The notes: generated from the sequence alone by a model not told the origin. Shown: positions 7,801-17,326, numbered from the stretch's first letter. The stretch: DNA of 48,498 bases from Candidatus Cloacimonadaceae bacterium (GCA_030693415.1 JAUYAR010000152.1:1-48498); one strand, 5' to 3'. Made by a program: numbers and translations.

Positions 7801-8418
7801 GTGATCCGCGTCGATCTTCCCTTTGCCGGTAAATACCTCGATCAGGACAAAGACGCCCAGGCGGTTTCAAGCGTTGCTGCGGCTTTGCAAAGCGCCGTGA
7901 TCCAAGGCTGCGACGAATCCCCAAGACGTGTGCTTGAATTTGGCAGTGGTTGCGGGATCGTCAGCATCATGTTAGCGCTGCAAAGACCACTTTGGCAGAT
8001 TACCGGAATCGAGATCCAAACCCCTCTGCACAAGCTCGCTCTTCAAAACGCAGCGCGCTGCGAAGTGTCGGTCAGCTTGATCAATTCTGATATCAGAACC
8101 TTCACGGCAGATGAGAAAGCGGATTTGATCGTCTCCAATCCACCCTGGCAAAAATCCGGCAGCGGCATCCTGAGCCCCTTTGACAGTAAAAACATCAGCC
8201 GTTTCGAGATCAGGTGCACGATGGAGGAACTGCTGGAATCCGTGAAACGAAACCTTCATCCATCCGGAAGCGCGTATCTCATCTATCCCCGCGATCGCGA
8301 AAAAGACCTGCAAATAACGGCAAACAAGACTTTTCTTGACATAAATGACAGCCTTGCCGCTGCTGACCTCAAAAATCATATTATCTGCCATATCAGGCAC
8401 AAAGGAATGAATTCATGA
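7801..8418 (+). CDS. TrmN6-like N6-adenine methyltransferase
   Basis: A 205-residue class I SAM-dependent methyltransferase. The SAM loop EFGSGCG lies at 46-52, and the catalytic NPPW motif at 113-116 is of the N6-adenine/N-methylase type. The GIEIQTPLHKLALQNA segment resembles YfiC/TrmN6, which methylates A37 of tRNA1(Val), so a tRNA target is the best guess; the exact substrate is not provable. The start is GTG 7801, with no good ribosome binding site. The stop overlaps the next gene as ATGA, beginning a chain of five overlapping genes up to 12595. Confidence 0.75.
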   Translation: MIRVDLPFAGKYLDQDKDAQAVSSVAAALQSAVIQGCDESPRRVLEFGSGCGIVSIMLALQRPLWQITGIEIQTPLHKLALQNAARCEVSVSLINSDIRTFTADEKADLIVSNPPWQKSGSGILSPFDSKNISRFEIRCTMEELLESVKRNLHPSGSAYLIYPRDREKDLQITANKTFLDINDSLAAADLKNHIICHIRHKGMNS

Positions 8419-9260
8419 AAGCACATTTTTTCCTGACCATCGTGCTGATCACAATCGTGCTGATCGGTTGGACATACATCAACTACAGTTTTGAACATAG
8501 CAAACAGGCAAAGCTGGATCAGCTTTCCCGGCTGCCGGTCTATATCTACGTGGCGGACACTACGAAAGTGGCGCCTTTGATGATTGCCTTGGCGGAACAC
8601 ACCGAATTACAAAGAATCAGCCTGGAAACGGGCTTGCAGGCAGTGCGCGAACTCGCCGAAGCCTATCAGCTCCCGCATACTCAGTCCATGCTTGAGGAAT
8701 ACAGCTATCCGGACGTCATCACTTTGGTCTTCAAACCGATCAAGGAGTCCTTGACCGCCAAAGCCGGAATCATCAATGCCATCATGCTGCAGCAGATAGA
8801 GATGACGGATATCGACAGCCAGTCCAACGCTTGGTTGATCGTGGAAACGGAGCTTAAAGTGCTGAACCTGCAGTGGTTGATATTTACTCTGTTCACCGGG
8901 CTGATCCTCATGGTGCTCTTTGTTTTCGCCCGCTTGAGTTTGGAGCTCAGGGTACTCCTGAAACAAAAACGCCGCCTCGTATCGGTGGTCGATCTGATCC
9001 GTCATAAGAGCAGTACAAACCGCCACACCTGGATGCTGTTAGTGATCCCCATCCTCGTATCCGTCGGAATCTATTATCTTGCCAATGTTCTGGATTTTAT
9101 CAAAGCACCGGTGGATTGGATCTTTGTCGCTATCCAGTTAGTTCCGCTGATATTGGGGACTCTTGTCATTCTCATCATCCTCAATCTATATTCGCACGAT
9201 GCCAGCCTTGGTCTCGAACCCATCGTGGAGGGCGAAAGCTTTGATGCGCGGGATTCCTAA
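8415..9260 (+). CDS. Membrane protein with FtsX-like topology
   Basis: 281 residues. A helix at about 5-22 is followed by a roughly 125-residue extracytoplasmic domain, then three further helices at about 149-172, 203-225 and 233-260. This one-plus-three layout with a large first loop is that of FtsX, the permease-like partner of FtsE that controls peptidoglycan hydrolases in division. Sequence identity to FtsX is not obvious to me, and no ftsE lies next to it. Treat the assignment as topology-based. It overlaps the methylase by 4 bp and pgsA by 17 bp. Confidence 0.5.
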   Translation: MKAHFFLTIVLITIVLIGWTYINYSFEHSKQAKLDQLSRLPVYIYVADTTKVAPLMIALAEHTELQRISLETGLQAVRELAEAYQLPHTQSMLEEYSYPDVITLVFKPIKESLTAKAGIINAIMLQQIEMTDIDSQSNAWLIVETELKVLNLQWLIFTLFTGLILMVLFVFARLSLELRVLLKQKRRLVSVVDLIRHKSSTNRHTWMLLVIPILVSVGIYYLANVLDFIKAPVDWIFVAIQLVPLILGTLVILIILNLYSHDASLGLEPIVEGESFDARDS

Positions 9261-9798
9261 CGCGCTCACCTTGCTGCGGGTGTTGCTCATCCCGGTATTT
9301 CTGTATTACACCTTTTCTCCCCAGGGATCGATCGCGATCGCACTGATCATTTTTGCCGTCGCGTCCTTCACGGACTTTCTGGACGGATATCTGGCACGGC
9401 GGATGAAGGTGATCAGCAATTTTGGCAAGCTGATGGATCCGTTGGCGGACAAGCTTCTGGTGCTTTCAGCGTTGGCGGGGCTCACCTGGCTGCCTCCTTT
9501 CAGGCTGCATATTGCCATCTTTTGCGTCATCCTTGTGCGTGAGCTTGCCATCACAATCCTGCGTGAAATCTACAAGAAAAAAGGCATCATCGTGCCGGCG
9601 GACAAACTTGGTAAGATCAAGACCCTCATGCAGATGAGCGGAATCATCGCCGCCTATGCGCTTTGGGCATGGCATGACCCCATCCCATCAGAGCTGATAA
9701 CGATCATCGCGATCTGGTTTTGGCTGGTTGCGGGGATTACATTATCTAGCGGATTGAATTATCTCATCGGCGTCAAGCTGCCGCGGGAGGAATCATGA
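9244..9798 (+). CDS. pgsA: CDP-diacylglycerol--glycerol-3-phosphate 3-phosphatidyltransferase
   Basis: A 184-residue inner-membrane enzyme that makes phosphatidylglycerol phosphate, the committed step to PG and cardiolipin. The CDP-alcohol phosphotransferase motif is complete: D44-x2-D47-G48-x2-A51-R52-x8-G61-x3-D65-x3-D69. Several hydrophobic helices follow. The product type (PgsA rather than another CDP-alcohol transferase) rests on the RGIPNALTLLRVLLIPVF start and overall size. ATG 9244 is chosen over upstream in-frame starts because GGAGGG at 9227-9232 precedes it and longer versions run deep into the upstream gene. Confidence 0.88.
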   Translation: MRGIPNALTLLRVLLIPVFLYYTFSPQGSIAIALIIFAVASFTDFLDGYLARRMKVISNFGKLMDPLADKLLVLSALAGLTWLPPFRLHIAIFCVILVRELAITILREIYKKKGIIVPADKLGKIKTLMQMSGIIAAYALWAWHDPIPSELITIIAIWFWLVAGITLSSGLNYLIGVKLPREES

Positions 9799-10859
9799 AA
9801 TACGCCTTTTTGACAATGCTCGCCTTGCTGCTGGCTCTTTCATCCTGTGGAAGAGGCGACGGAGACAAGGGCTTTTACACAAAGTTTAATGACCTGATTG
9901 ATCACTCCAAACCCATCGCTTTCGGCGAGGATGAAGATATCTATGTCTTTTGCGGAACGCAGAACTGGGCAAGGCTCGAAACCCTCATCCGCTCTTCCGT
10001 CGAGCGCGAAGTGGCACTGGTTTACAACGAGAAGTACTTCTTCATCACCCCCGCCGATATCAAGGAGATTGATCAACTCAGCAAGTATAAAAACCTGCTT
10101 TTTATCGGCAGCTTGGAAGCCGGCGATCCGGTATCCAACCATATCCGCCAAAGTCTATCCCCGGATCTGATTGATCGGGTTAAAACCAGCGGCGGTGATC
10201 TCTTTATCACCAAAAACCGCTTCACGCGTGATCAACTCATCCTGCATCTGGTGGCAAAGGACGATGGCCGCTTGGTGGATCTCGCCAATATCCAGGCAAA
10301 CAAGATTTTCGACACCTTGCTGGATCGCTATCGCAAACGCCTTGCCTACCACGCCTATCAGATCAAAGTGATCACTGAGGATTTCTTCCAACCCTATCCT
10401 TTTTCACTGAAAATACCGGAAAACTACAGCCTCTATTCCAACGATCCGAAAAACAACTTCCTGTCCTTTATCTACCGCGCCCGCTTGCAAAACCGCGAGA
10501 TTCCGGATAAATATATCTCCGTCCATTGGGTGGAGATGGAAACCGATAAAGTGGACGAAGCCTGGCTGCTGCAAAAAAGAATCGAGATCGGGGAACGCCA
10601 TTTCGATGGTGACGTGCTCGATCCCACCAAACTGCGCACGGAGAAATTCAACTTTGCCGGCTTTGAAGGATTTCGCCTCAGCGGTCCTTGGGAAAACCGC
10701 AAACACATGATCGGCGGCGCGTTTCAGAGCTATGCTTTCTGGCATCCCCAAAGCAGGAAGGCGTATTTTGTGGACAACAGCGTCTATTTCCCCGCCGGAA
10801 ACAAGCTCCCCATCTTAGCTGAGCTGTTTATGGTATCTTCCAGCCTGAAGATTAAATGA
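9795..10859 (+). CDS. DUF4837-like lipoprotein
   Basis: 354 residues with a lipoprotein signal: hydrophobic helix 3-14, then LSSC with C18 as the lipidated cysteine. The body is a mixed alpha/beta protein without a motif I can tie to an activity. Overall form and size resemble the DUF4837 family of Bacteroidetes-type lipoproteins, from memory of its features and not from a search. It is coupled to pgsA by an ATGA overlap and to the next lipoprotein by another, implying envelope function in the same pathway or a shared housekeeping operon. Confidence 0.6.
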   Translation: MKYAFLTMLALLLALSSCGRGDGDKGFYTKFNDLIDHSKPIAFGEDEDIYVFCGTQNWARLETLIRSSVEREVALVYNEKYFFITPADIKEIDQLSKYKNLLFIGSLEAGDPVSNHIRQSLSPDLIDRVKTSGGDLFITKNRFTRDQLILHLVAKDDGRLVDLANIQANKIFDTLLDRYRKRLAYHAYQIKVITEDFFQPYPFSLKIPENYSLYSNDPKNNFLSFIYRARLQNREIPDKYISVHWVEMETDKVDEAWLLQKRIEIGERHFDGDVLDPTKLRTEKFNFAGFEGFRLSGPWENRKHMIGGAFQSYAFWHPQSRKAYFVDNSVYFPAGNKLPILAELFMVSSSLKIK

Positions 10860-12595
10860 GGACATTTTTCCTCACCGGCATCGCGATCTTCACATTGATC
10901 GTAATCTCCGCCTGTTCCGCCAATAAAACCGATTCGCGGTTGATGCCGGAAACCGGCAGTCCAAACCCATGCTTCCAATCCATCTATTACTATACGGTGG
11001 CGTCTTTATTCCATCATCGGGCGGACTTTGCGACTGCCGATCAGCTCTATAGAAAAGCGCAGGACAAAGATCAGAACAGCTATCAGATCCAAAAACAGAT
11101 ACTGCTAAATTCTGTCTATATGTTTGGCAATAAACAAATAACGCAGGAAGCCCTGCAGAGCCTGCTGGAACGCGGCAAAAAAGAGATTCTCTTTGATAAT
11201 GAACTCCTCAACGCCGCTTATTCTTTCTATAACAACGTTGCCGACACCGCCAATCTGACCTGGGCGATCAACGAATTGGAGAGCCGTTATCCCAGTGCCA
11301 GATCGATGATGATGCGCTATCTATTTGATGCCATGCACAGCGGCAGGGTGGACACCGGGCGGCTTTTTATCGCCTTGGATAGAGCGCAAAAAAGTCCCGA
11401 AGACCTGATGCTGATGGCGCAGCTATTTGGCCCAACTATACCCAATATCTCGATCCCCGCGCTTGTCCGGCTTGGCGAGATAGCTCCATCGGAAGAATCC
11501 GGTAAGATGCTGGCCGAGTTGATCCTCAGCCTTGATGACGACTCCAAGGCAAGAGCTCATTTCAACGCCTATCTCTATCCTCAGGACAAAGCATCGATGT
11601 TGTTTTTCCTCAACCAGGCTTTTGAGCTTAAGCGTTTTCGACTGATCACGTCTCTGGCTCCTTTGATCATCTCCACGCTTGATTATGAGTGCTGCTATGT
11701 GCTTGCCTACACGGCGTTTACTGAGCATATACCGGATTTGAGCGAGCAGATCGATCAAGCTTTTCGCAAAAGCGGAATCGGCAACTTTCCAGATACCTTT
11801 CTCTTTTCGCTATTGGTCACGGACGGATTGATCAGCGGCAGAGACATCCGGCATCTTCTTCCACGCCTGCAAAGCGCGAAGGATTTTGAAAACATCCTCA
11901 CCTACTATTCGATCAAAGGCAAGATATTGCTTGAGGAAGGACTTCTCAGCGGGAAAGAAAACATCTACGCAGAATTTGTCGATATTGCCATCGAAAGCCT
12001 TCCCGAATCGCCGGCGCGGGCTTTTCTTGTTCTGATGGCTCAATCGATCGCGGAAAATAAAGAGTTGCCGGCCTTGCTCGAGGCGAAACGCAATCTGGTC
12101 TTGCAGCTCTTTGCGCAAGAATACTATAACCGCGACGATATCGAATTTCTCGGCGACTATTATTTCCGCAACAAGCTTGATGACAAACGGATAGCCCTGC
12201 TCTACAAAGCCGTGGAACTCTATCCTGAGGATGCGGACTTTCTGAACGATCTCGGCTATACTTTGTTAGTTAATACAGATCACATCGCCGAAGCGGGAGA
12301 CCTGATCAACAGAGCGATCGCCATCGAAGCAGACAACCCCTTCTATCAGGATAGCATGGCTTGGTATTTATATCTGATCGGAGATTATTCCGCAGCCCGA
12401 AACCACATCAACATCGCCATCAAGCATGAGACCCTCCCCTCAGAGATATACTATCACGCCGCCATGATCCATCTGAAACTGGGAGATACCGAGAACGCCA
12501 GACTCCATTTTCAAAACGCGATCGACCAAAACAACGACGAACAATATGTGAACCTGTCCAAGGCGGAGCTAAAGAAACTCCGCGCGGTTAAATAA
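10856..12595 (+). CDS. TPR-repeat lipoprotein
   Basis: 579 residues. The signal ISAC places the lipid-modified cysteine at C20. The rest is all-helical, with clear tetratricopeptide repeats in the last 150 residues (ALLYKAVELYPEDADFLNDLGYTLL, AGDLINRAIAIEADNPFYQDSMAWYLYLIGDYSAARNHINIAI, AAMIHLKLGDTENARLHFQNAI), and probably degenerate repeats before them. It should be a periplasmic or outer-membrane-attached scaffold. It is the last gene of the overlapping run from 7801. No specific partner can be named. Confidence 0.75.
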   Translation: MRTFFLTGIAIFTLIVISACSANKTDSRLMPETGSPNPCFQSIYYYTVASLFHHRADFATADQLYRKAQDKDQNSYQIQKQILLNSVYMFGNKQITQEALQSLLERGKKEILFDNELLNAAYSFYNNVADTANLTWAINELESRYPSARSMMMRYLFDAMHSGRVDTGRLFIALDRAQKSPEDLMLMAQLFGPTIPNISIPALVRLGEIAPSEESGKMLAELILSLDDDSKARAHFNAYLYPQDKASMLFFLNQAFELKRFRLITSLAPLIISTLDYECCYVLAYTAFTEHIPDLSEQIDQAFRKSGIGNFPDTFLFSLLVTDGLISGRDIRHLLPRLQSAKDFENILTYYSIKGKILLEEGLLSGKENIYAEFVDIAIESLPESPARAFLVLMAQSIAENKELPALLEAKRNLVLQLFAQEYYNRDDIEFLGDYYFRNKLDDKRIALLYKAVELYPEDADFLNDLGYTLLVNTDHIAEAGDLINRAIAIEADNPFYQDSMAWYLYLIGDYSAARNHINIAIKHETLPSEIYYHAAMIHLKLGDTENARLHFQNAIDQNNDEQYVNLSKAELKKLRAVK

Positions 12596-12770
12596 GTTGC
12601 GCAGGATGCCGATCCTGCGGAGCGATAGGTCTCAATCTTGGTCTCACACTTGGTCTCCACATGTGTCTCAACAACTGTCTCCAAACTGTCTCACAACTGT
12701 CTCAAAACTGTCTCAAAACTGTCTCACATCTCACCTCCTCGCAGCAACGACAAGCTGCGCTACATCCAAA
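12596..12770. repeat. REP-like hairpin and CTGTCTCA low-complexity array
   Basis: 12597-12620 is a GCGCAGGATGCCGATCCTGC hairpin of the dispersed REP-like family. From 12629 to 12728 runs an irregular tandem array built on the word ACTGTCTCA/TTGGTCTCA, six or more near copies at roughly 11-bp spacing. A partial REP-like half, AGCTGCGCTAC, lies near 12753. No gene is seen. Confidence 0.75.
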
Positions 12771-12818
12771 GCGTTAATCAAGCGTAATAAAACTAACGCT
12801 TGATTAACGCTTGATTAA
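12771..12818 (-). repeat. TTAATCAAGCG palindromic element, left part (split by IS)
   Basis: Units of GCGTTAATCAAG and its complement CTTGATTAACGC flank a core TAATAAAACTA. The same element occurs in the opposite orientation at 18983-19056 and 34008-34058. This copy is interrupted after 12818 by the IS at 12819-14913 and resumes at 14914. Confidence 0.85.
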
Positions 12819-14913
12819 CCCAACTTTACCACTCTCACCCTAAAAAATGCCCATTTTGGGCATAAATCGGCATTTTCCGAATTTGGGCAAATCGCCTAAC
12901 AGCATATATGGCACACCTATACCCGTTTATCATTTTTCCCAAAAACACCGCTAAGTCAAATGTAGTGACCATAACATTCAGATTTATCTTGACGGAAATT
13001 CAGCCCTCAACATTGTGGCTCTCATGTATATTAGAAAGATGACTAAAACAAACAAAGGCTCCGGCAAGCAATACGACGAGTATCGCTTGGTGAAGAGCTG
13101 TCGCAACGGGGACAAGGTAAGCCAGACCATCATTTTGGTCATGCAGGAGATACGTGTGCCGCAGCAGCAATGGAAAGCATTGGCTACGGCGATTGAGGCT
13201 TTGATCAACGGTCAGGAAGTGCTGTTTCGCGAGCAAGCTATCCAGGCAGAAGCAGAGCGCTGGGTCAGTGCTTATCTGTCCAAAAAGTCCAGGGATACGA
13301 TGCCGCTGGAAATCAATCCCAAAGATGATGAAGACTATGAAAGCGTCAGTATCAGCAGCATTTCGAATCGTCAGCCCAAGAGCATTGGCGCGGAGCACAT
13401 ATCCTTGAGTATATACCGCGAGCTTGGTTTTGAAGGCATCTTTCAGGAACTGGGCTTCACCGGTAAGCAAAGAAATGACGCGGCACTGTCAATATTGGGC
13501 AGAATGTTGGAGCCGGGCAGCGAGAATGCAACTGCCGGTTGGAGCAGGATTCATACAGGTTTGGGGGAGCTTCTGGGAGCAGACTTTTCCAGATTATCGC
13601 ACAATGCGCTGTACCGGATAACCGATCAGATCTATAAGCATAAAGAGCATATCGAGAGGAAATTACGTGAAAACGAATGCAGCATCTTCGACCTCAAGGA
13701 GAGCATCTTTCTTTATGATCTCACCAACACCTATCTGGAGGGCATGGCAAGGGGTATTTCCAAGGCTCGCTTTGGTTTTTCCAAGGAAAAGCGCTCCGAT
13801 TGCAGATTATTGACCTTGGGTCTCGTTTTGGATGACCTGTGTTTTCCCAAAAGAAGCCGGGTTATGGAGGGTTCCGTAAGTGAATCTGCCGCCTTGGGAA
13901 AGATGATCGAGTATCTGAGCGATGAAGACGACGGGAAAGCCGTTACCGTGGTCATCGATGCCGGGATTGCCACGGAAGCCAATCTTGCCTATCTGAGAAA
14001 AAAGAAATATCATTATGTCTGCGTTGCCCGCAACAAACCCATTCCTGAAACACAGATCGATAAGGCGGAATTCGTGCCCGTCTCCAATAAAGGCGGCAAT
14101 CAGATCCACGCTCAAGTTTTCAAGAAGGAGAATGAATGTGTCCTCTATTGTGAAAGCGAAAAGATGGGACTCAAGGAAAAGGCGATGCAGGAGAAGTTCT
14201 GTTCCCGCTTTGAAGCTGAATTGAACAAGCTCCGTGATGCCCTTGCAGCAAAGAAGGGGAAAAGGAATTTTGAATATATCCAAGACCGGGTTAGCCGGCT
14301 CAAAGAACGCTTCAAATCGGTGAGTTCTTTCTATACGATAGACATATCACGGGAAGATGACAAAGCCGGCTCTCTCCAATACGCCTGTGACCGTCAGGGA
14401 GCTCTTGACACCAAGTACTCCGGATCATACTTTCTTCGCACCAGCCACATGGATCTCAGCAGTGACAAGATCTGGTCTATCTATATGATGCTGAATACGG
14501 TGGAAAGCGCATTCAGAACCCTCAAATCAGAGCTTCATTTCAGACCCGTTTACCATCAAAAAGAATCCCGCGCGGAAGCACACCTCTTTGTCGCTGTCCT
14601 GGCATATCATGTGGTCAACGCTATTCACCACAGATTGCAGGAGCATAAGATCACAATTTCTTGGAATACCCTCCGTAAAATGATGCGCAACCATCAGTTG
14701 ATCCTGACGACCATGCAAACCAGAAAAGGTACGACAATCACTATTCTCGATACCACAGTCGCTGAAGATAACCACAAGCAAATCTATAATGCCCTCAATC
14801 TCAGCCATAATCCAATCAAAAGAAGGGTCACCAAGCACAAACACGTGTAGTAACCATAGGTTATCTAAGTGGACGTAGGACAGGTAGATACATATTGAAA
14901 TGGTAAAGTTGGG
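12819..14913 (+). mobile_element. Complete IS1634-type insertion sequence
   Basis: 2095 bp bounded by perfect 13-bp inverted repeats: CCCAACTTTACCA at 12819-12831 and TGGTAAAGTTGGG at 14901-14913. It is flanked by TTAA on both sides (12815-12818 and 14914-14917), a likely target duplication. It carries one transposase gene. A short hairpin at 12847-12863 (ATGCCCA/TGGGCAT) sits upstream of the gene and may block incoming transcription. Intact ends and reading frame suggest a recent insertion. Confidence 0.88.
13024..14850 (+). CDS. IS1634 family (IS4-like DDE) transposase
   Basis: 608 residues from ATG 13024; an in-frame GTG at 13015 is also possible, but MYIRK is the typical family start. 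The N-terminal region is followed by an RNase-H-like DDE core: first Asp in LYDLTNTYLEG, second in VVIDAGIATEANLAYLRKKKYHYVCVARNK, and the Glu in NTVESAFRTLKSELHFRPVYHQKESRAEAHLFVAVLAYHV, which is the YREK-like region. No frameshift or stop was seen, so it should be active. It lies inside well-formed inverted repeats (see 12819-14913). Confidence 0.88.
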   Translation: MYIRKMTKTNKGSGKQYDEYRLVKSCRNGDKVSQTIILVMQEIRVPQQQWKALATAIEALINGQEVLFREQAIQAEAERWVSAYLSKKSRDTMPLEINPKDDEDYESVSISSISNRQPKSIGAEHISLSIYRELGFEGIFQELGFTGKQRNDAALSILGRMLEPGSENATAGWSRIHTGLGELLGADFSRLSHNALYRITDQIYKHKEHIERKLRENECSIFDLKESIFLYDLTNTYLEGMARGISKARFGFSKEKRSDCRLLTLGLVLDDLCFPKRSRVMEGSVSESAALGKMIEYLSDEDDGKAVTVVIDAGIATEANLAYLRKKKYHYVCVARNKPIPETQIDKAEFVPVSNKGGNQIHAQVFKKENECVLYCESEKMGLKEKAMQEKFCSRFEAELNKLRDALAAKKGKRNFEYIQDRVSRLKERFKSVSSFYTIDISREDDKAGSLQYACDRQGALDTKYSGSYFLRTSHMDLSSDKIWSIYMMLNTVESAFRTLKSELHFRPVYHQKESRAEAHLFVAVLAYHVVNAIHHRLQEHKITISWNTLRKMMRNHQLILTTMQTRKGTTITILDTTVAEDNHKQIYNALNLSHNPIKRRVTKHKHV

Positions 14914-14932
14914 TTAAGGCTTGATTAACGCT
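14914..14932 (-). repeat. TTAATCAAGCG palindromic element, right part
   Basis: Begins with the duplicated TTAA and continues GGCTTGATTAACGCT, restoring the arm that the IS split from 12771-12818. A REP-like half (GTAGCGCAGC) follows at 14939-14949. Confidence 0.8.
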
Positions 14933-14950
14933 GTCAAGTAGTAGCGCAGC

Positions 14951-16010
14951 TCACATCCCCCCGTTTTTCATGCAGGGGATTTCCAGTTGCATATAATCCC
15001 TCCTCACGCCCTTGAATTTATCAACATTGTACCTTGAAACATGGGCAAAGCAAAGCGATACTATACCGGAAAGTTTATAGTAAACAAAGCCATATATCTT
15101 CTTCCATTTTTTTTTGGAGTAGTTCATGTAATGCGGAAAAGCCATCATGATTTGTTCTGCAATACGTTTCAACGAATAGAGATAGCTCATTGCCAAGAGC
15201 AGGACTTGATTCATGTTTTTGAGCCTCAGATATGATGTTAATTGAATGTCTTCCCACCCGTATTCTTGCTTGATATGCTTATGCACCTCTTCAATCTTCC
15301 ATCTCAAACGGTACATCCTGATTACCTTTTCCATGATCTGATCATCTGATAAATGTGGCAGGACTGGAAAATTGCAGAAGAAATAGAAATATCCTTGCTT
15401 GCCATGCTTGTTGGGGCTGAATTTGGCAACAACCAAATAGAGCTCAACGGTCTCGGGATGCTTTTTGGGATGAGAATCCAGTCTAAGTTTAACACGCTTG
15501 AGTCCGCACATGATCTGTTGTCCGTTTTCTTTTACTTCGATTCTTGTGGTCAAACTTACAGATTTGGCCACCTCTTTGAAAGGACGCTCTTTATCGCCAA
15601 CAATAATGTTTCTGATGCCCATGCTCCTGACAATAAAATTCATGTCATGGAGTCCGAGAAATCCAAACAATCCCCTCTCATCATACCCTCGATCAAATAG
15701 ATAAACACCTTTATTGCCGGAAGCTATCGTTATTTCAATCAGGCGATCCTCGAGAATCTGGGATACGCCATCCAATTCGGTATCACGTGCGATCAAATCA
15801 CTGCTTAGCGGCTTAATCTGATACCCATCTCCATCTTTATCGTAGGCTATAATGTTTAAAAGATCATATCCTAACTTGTTGTTTTTCCCGGAGCTGCCAT
15901 CCCTTACGAATTGGATGCCTTCCATTTTTGTGGCGCTTGATTTGACGATATCGCTCTCATCCACAATTATGCCGGTGTCCATATCAAATCCGCGGCATTC
16001 TTTGTTTATT
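14951..16010 (-). pseudogene. IS4-like transposase, 5'-truncated
   Basis: Readable as about 350 residues of an IS4-type DDE transposase. It has a first Asp in GIIVDESDI, a second in YLFDRGYDERG, and the catalytic Glu region YRLRWKIEEVHKHIKQEYGWEDIQLTSYLRLKNMNQVLLLAMSYLY. The family normally has 100 or more residues before the first Asp; here only a few transposase-like codons precede it, before the sequence changes into unrelated DNA near 16010-16030. The open frame continues to 16096, but that stretch overlaps the start of the opposite-strand gene and does not look like transposase. No start signal or inverted repeats were found, so I call it a remnant. The exact junction is uncertain. Confidence 0.7.
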
Positions 16011-16030
16011 ATGGAGGCTTGAGAATTATC

Positions 16031-16978
16031 ATGGGCATCATACTCACAGTGTGTATTTGTGTAGTTGCTGGCATATCCACATTGAAACCAACACATGATA
16101 AAATCGACATATGGATATCGCGATCAGAATATGGGAAACTGGATACTTTTCTATCAAGTCAGGCATTCAGCACTAAACAGGCATCCTCCAACGATCTCTC
16201 CTACTATTGTCTCATAGAAACGCTTGAAACAAACTTCTCTATGTTTGAAAAGCATGGTCTGGCATTTCTATCGTCAGCGGTACAGGAAGAATCGTTGAGA
16301 TTTAGAGTTCTTGATATTTATACGAAGAACGCTGTTAATAATCCTAAATATGCATTTTCGCTATTGTCAAATTATAAACATTTCCCGGCTGGATCGAATA
16401 AGCCTGTGTCAGCAACCTTAGCTTCTTACTCACCCGGTTTTGTAGATAGCCTATTTGTCTGTTTGTTTAAGTCAAAGGGGATTACGATAAATACTCCAGC
16501 CTCGCTAATTATTTCCACTGTGATTCCATATATGAGGTTAGCTCTCGAGGAATATCCCAAGGTAAAAAAAATAATTGAATATACAAAAACGCTTGATGAG
16601 TTTATTGAATTGAAGAAAGGATTTGACAAAGGACTGACAGCGCTCATTGCCTTTAAGGAAAATGTTGAAAAAGCGCTTAATTATAGCGATTATAGTGGTT
16701 TAGATGAAGAGCAGCTTAATCAAATGATTGAACTTACTGAGTATTTATATAAGCTCAATACCCTGTTTGGTAGCGGTAATAACGAATTTCATCCCGGCCA
16801 ACTGAGGGAATACTACAGTATTGAAGACTATAGCTCATTAGAAACCGAATCCGACCAGCTTAATCGGATGATAAAGGCGGCGGACAATTCTATAAACGAA
16901 TGTACAAAAGGAAACAAAATAGTGCACGACAAAAGCGCGATAGTTAAGAGTGACTTAATAAATCTGCTTAATGATTAG
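16031..16978 (+). CDS. Hypothetical protein with N-terminal signal/anchor, AT-rich
   Basis: 315 residues that I do not recognise. A hydrophobic start (IILTVCICVVAGIS) suggests a signal peptide or single anchor; the rest is mostly helical, with a charged C-terminal third (EKALNYSDYSGLDEEQLNQMIELTEYLYKL). Base and codon use are visibly more AT-rich than the housekeeping genes on either side. It sits directly against a transposase remnant, which points to transfer or rearrangement. ATG 16031 is preferred to TTG 16019; GGAGG at 16013-16017 is slightly far from the ATG but too close to the TTG. It may itself be truncated at the 5' end. Confidence 0.5.
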   Translation: MGIILTVCICVVAGISTLKPTHDKIDIWISRSEYGKLDTFLSSQAFSTKQASSNDLSYYCLIETLETNFSMFEKHGLAFLSSAVQEESLRFRVLDIYTKNAVNNPKYAFSLLSNYKHFPAGSNKPVSATLASYSPGFVDSLFVCLFKSKGITINTPASLIISTVIPYMRLALEEYPKVKKIIEYTKTLDEFIELKKGFDKGLTALIAFKENVEKALNYSDYSGLDEEQLNQMIELTEYLYKLNTLFGSGNNEFHPGQLREYYSIEDYSSLETESDQLNRMIKAADNSINECTKGNKIVHDKSAIVKSDLINLLND

Positions 16979-17326
16979 AATGATGGTATCCGAACCAATA
17001 ATAATATCACCCTCCAGAGCTACTGACATTCCAGCCTTTTTTCGGACGGGCTTATATATAGGGGGATCGACGATGGTTACGTAAAGTTGAAAAACCCTCT
17101 TTTTCAATCCTCTTCGCCGAATTGCTCGGACATCTTATCGACACAAGCATTTGATCCATAACCGACAACTCTGGGTCTATATATGGGTTTAACTCAATTC
17201 TCGCACTCTATCATCAGCGGGTTGCTGGATATTTTACAGGGCTTATTTTATTTGAAAAGTCAATTTCATTATCGGTTGTGAGGGCTCGATATCATAGTGG
17301 TTTAAGTCATAACGGAAAGCAAAGAC
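16979..17326. other. Intergenic region without recognised features
   Basis: AT-rich spacer between the orphan gene and the convergent flavoprotein gene. No open frame, tRNA, clear terminator or known repeat was recognised. It may be decayed mobile DNA continuous with the preceding zone. Confidence 0.6.

Noticed and set aside
12629-12728. CRISPR-like array
   Set aside because: Repeats are about 11 bp, irregular, and have no unique spacers or cas genes; it is a low-complexity array.
14951-16096. Intact 381-codon second transposase gene
   Set aside because: The start region lacks the N-terminal domain of the family and a ribosome site, and no inverted repeats bracket it, so it is treated as a remnant.
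16979-17326. Small RNA or gene in the gap after the orphan gene
   Set aside because: No promoter, terminator or conserved fold could be pointed out by eye.
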